From the NCBI GenBank assembly GCA_036560445.1, contig DATBRG010000004.1, forward strand, positions 124,001 to 188,000: a DNA stretch of 64,000 bases, given 5' to 3'. The DNA is from DATBRG01 sp036560445. GTDB lineage: Bacteria > Pseudomonadota > Gammaproteobacteria > Burkholderiales > Methylophilaceae. The position numbers and the translations under genes were made by a program. Positions 62,718 to 64,000 of this stretch are shown in pieces (within the stretch, counting starts at the first letter, position 1; each line of letters starts with the position of its first letter). The notes under the pieces are model-generated. The model was not told the origin of the DNA, made no database searches, and saw only the letters and a list, made by a program, of their open reading frames with translations.

Positions 62718-63113
62718 ATGCGTTTGCTTGTTCTATTGTTGATTTTACTCGCTTTTCCCGCGCTCGAGATATGGCTGCTAATAGAGCTGGGCCATCGTTA
62801 TGGCTGGGGGCTCATGGGATATTTACTGTTAGTCGCGGCACTGGGCTGGCGCTTACTGCAAGAAGAAAAACTTTTGCTGCTGGGCCGCATGGCTCAGACC
62901 CTGAGCCAAGGCGGTACCCCCGCCAAGGCATTATTCGGCACGGCAAAAAACCTATTGGCTGGCATATTACTGATTCTGCCCGGAGTTATCAGTGACGTAA
63001 TAGCCGTAATTTTATTGTTGCTGCCATCACCCAAAATCAGTGCCGGGGAGCGTTATGCTGAAAAAGCAGCAAACGATGACGTTATAGAGGGTGAGTTTCG
63101 CCGCGAAGATTAG
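62718..63113 (+). CDS. fxsA: FxsA family membrane protein
   Basis: A 131-residue inner-membrane protein with three hydrophobic stretches (LLVLLLILLAFPALEIWLLIELGHRYGW; GYLLLVAALGWRLL; NLLAGILLILPGVISDVIAVILLLLPSP). The motifs FPALEI and the GILLILPGVISDV segment are those of FxsA, named for suppressing phage exclusion. The C-terminus is short and charged (VIEGEFRRED). It lies divergent from cutA. Confidence 0.92.
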   Translation: MRLLVLLLILLAFPALEIWLLIELGHRYGWGLMGYLLLVAALGWRLLQEEKLLLLGRMAQTLSQGGTPAKALFGTAKNLLAGILLILPGVISDVIAVILLLLPSPKISAGERYAEKAANDDVIEGEFRRED

Positions 63114-63189
63114 CTCGCGAGCGTTCGAGTAAATGGCTGTGATAAACTAGCGCCCTTTTAAGTCGTTGCCCCAGCTAGGAATTTTCTGC

Positions 63190-64000
63190 ATGTCCTACCA
63201 AGTTACCATACAACCCAGTGGCCATACTTTTACTGTTAATAGTGGTGAAACCATTCTCAACGCTGCTGTAGAAGCAGGCTTCAACTTGCCTTATGGCTGC
63301 CGTAACGGTGCCTGTGGTGCTTGTAAGGGGAAGGTGCTGGAGGGGCAGGTACATCAGGGTGACTACCAAGGCAATGCCATGACCGAAGACGAGGAGAAGT
63401 CCGGCCAGGCATTGTTCTGTTGTGCGTTAGCCATGAGTGACCTAGTCATTGAATGCCGTGAAGTGACTGGCAAGGATGGCATACGCCCGCGCATCATGCC
63501 TGCGCGCGTACAAAATCTGGAAAAACTATCGCATGACGTCATGGCTATGTTCCTGAAGCTACCTAGTAACGAGCGCATGCAGTTTATGGCCGGCCAATAC
63601 ATAGATTTTTTGCTGAAAGACGGCAAGCGGCGCGCTTTTTCAATAGCCAATGCGCCGCATAGTGACGATCTATTGGAGTTACATCTGCGCCTGATACCAG
63701 GCGGGCAATTTACCGAATACGTATTTAATGAGATGCACGAAAAAGCCATATTGCGGCTGGAAGGCCCATTCGGAAGCTTCTATCTGCGCGAAGACTCACA
63801 GAAGCCCATCATCTTTGTTGCTGGCGGTACAGGTTTTGCGCCGATTAAGGGCATTATTGAGCATATGATGCATCATCACATGCAACGCAAAATGGTGCTG
63901 TATTGGGGGGCGCGTAGCCGAGAAGATCTCTACATGCCGAAGCTACCAGCAACATGGCAATCCAATTATTCCGGCTTTAGCTTTGTGCCAGTATTGTCTG
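63190..64000 (+). CDS. Ferredoxin-linked NAD(P)H flavin oxidoreductase (partial)
   Basis: The frame runs from ATG 63190 to the window edge (270 residues, no stop). It has an N-terminal plant-type 2Fe-2S ferredoxin domain with Cys ligands in LPYGCRNGACGACKGKVLEG and LFCCALAMSDL, an FAD-binding domain (RMQFMAGQYIDFLL, RAFSIANAP) and an NAD domain (IIFVAGGTGFAPIKGIIEHMM). The order ferredoxin-FAD-NAD matches the CDP-6-deoxyglucoseen reductase (AscD-like) and electron-transfer components of oxygenases; which partner it serves cannot be told from the part visible. Confidence 0.88.
   Translation, partial: MSYQVTIQPSGHTFTVNSGETILNAAVEAGFNLPYGCRNGACGACKGKVLEGQVHQGDYQGNAMTEDEEKSGQALFCCALAMSDLVIECREVTGKDGIRPRIMPARVQNLEKLSHDVMAMFLKLPSNERMQFMAGQYIDFLLKDGKRRAFSIANAPHSDDLLELHLRLIPGGQFTEYVFNEMHEKAILRLEGPFGSFYLREDSQKPIIFVAGGTGFAPIKGIIEHMMHHHMQRKMVLYWGARSREDLYMPKLPATWQSNYSGFSFVPVLS

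Overview
The window is a 64 kb piece of a betaproteobacterial chromosome that includes the replication-origin neighbourhood. The gene order rpmH-rnpA-yidD-yidC-mnmE, mnmG-rsmG-parA-parB-atpIBEFHAGDC and dnaA-dnaN-gyrB, the protein sequences, and a short PQQ precursor gene (pqqA) all fit an obligate methylotroph of the family Methylophilaceae (Methylotenera/Methylophilus-like). The family assignment is inference from gene content and sequence character; no database was searched. No rRNA, tRNA, CRISPR array, prophage or complete insertion sequence was seen.

Left part (1-22.3 kb): the end of thiD, then thiE and hemL (overlapping), the ammonia-assimilation pair gltB-gltD with a strong terminator, and hemE. 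A small accessory stretch follows (9.5-10.98 kb) with an unknown membrane-anchored protein, a HigB-HigA toxin-antitoxin pair with a palindromic operator, and a REP-like palindrome. After it come a large DUF748/AsmA-like protein, priA, argS, a SPOR protein, dsbA, an SDR enzyme and an OpgB/LtaS-type membrane sulfatase-fold enzyme.

Middle part (22.3-41.9 kb): ettA with a second copy of its own 3' end downstream, a degenerate GGDEF protein lying between 39-bp direct repeats, a small lipoprotein, a Sel1-repeat protein, the UDP-GlcNAc genes glmS and glmU, another SDR enzyme, the complete F1Fo ATP synthase operon, and parB, parA, rsmG and mnmG, all on the minus strand.

Origin region (41.9-55.2 kb): two perfect parS sites (near mnmG and between dnaN and gyrB) and one imperfect parS. 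Between mnmG and mnmE, in the opposite orientation to this otherwise standard block, sits an 875-residue protein with a cytoplasmic winged-helix-like head, a very long charged Ala/Glu/Arg helix, one membrane span and an AsmA-like periplasmic part. parS-like sites lie at both ends of this gene. It is the most unusual gene in the window. dnaA and dnaN are separated by an AT-rich spacer with DnaA boxes, the likely oriC. gyrB is followed at once by fbp, whose reading frame has no conventional start codon where the protein should begin.

Right part (55.2-64 kb): two small genes, a rubredoxin and pqqA (with its own promoter and terminator), then the run accB-accC-prmA-DUF3426, aroQ, a disulfide/thioredoxin group cutA-dsbD-tlpA-like, fxsA, and the start of a ferredoxin-linked flavin reductase cut by the window edge.
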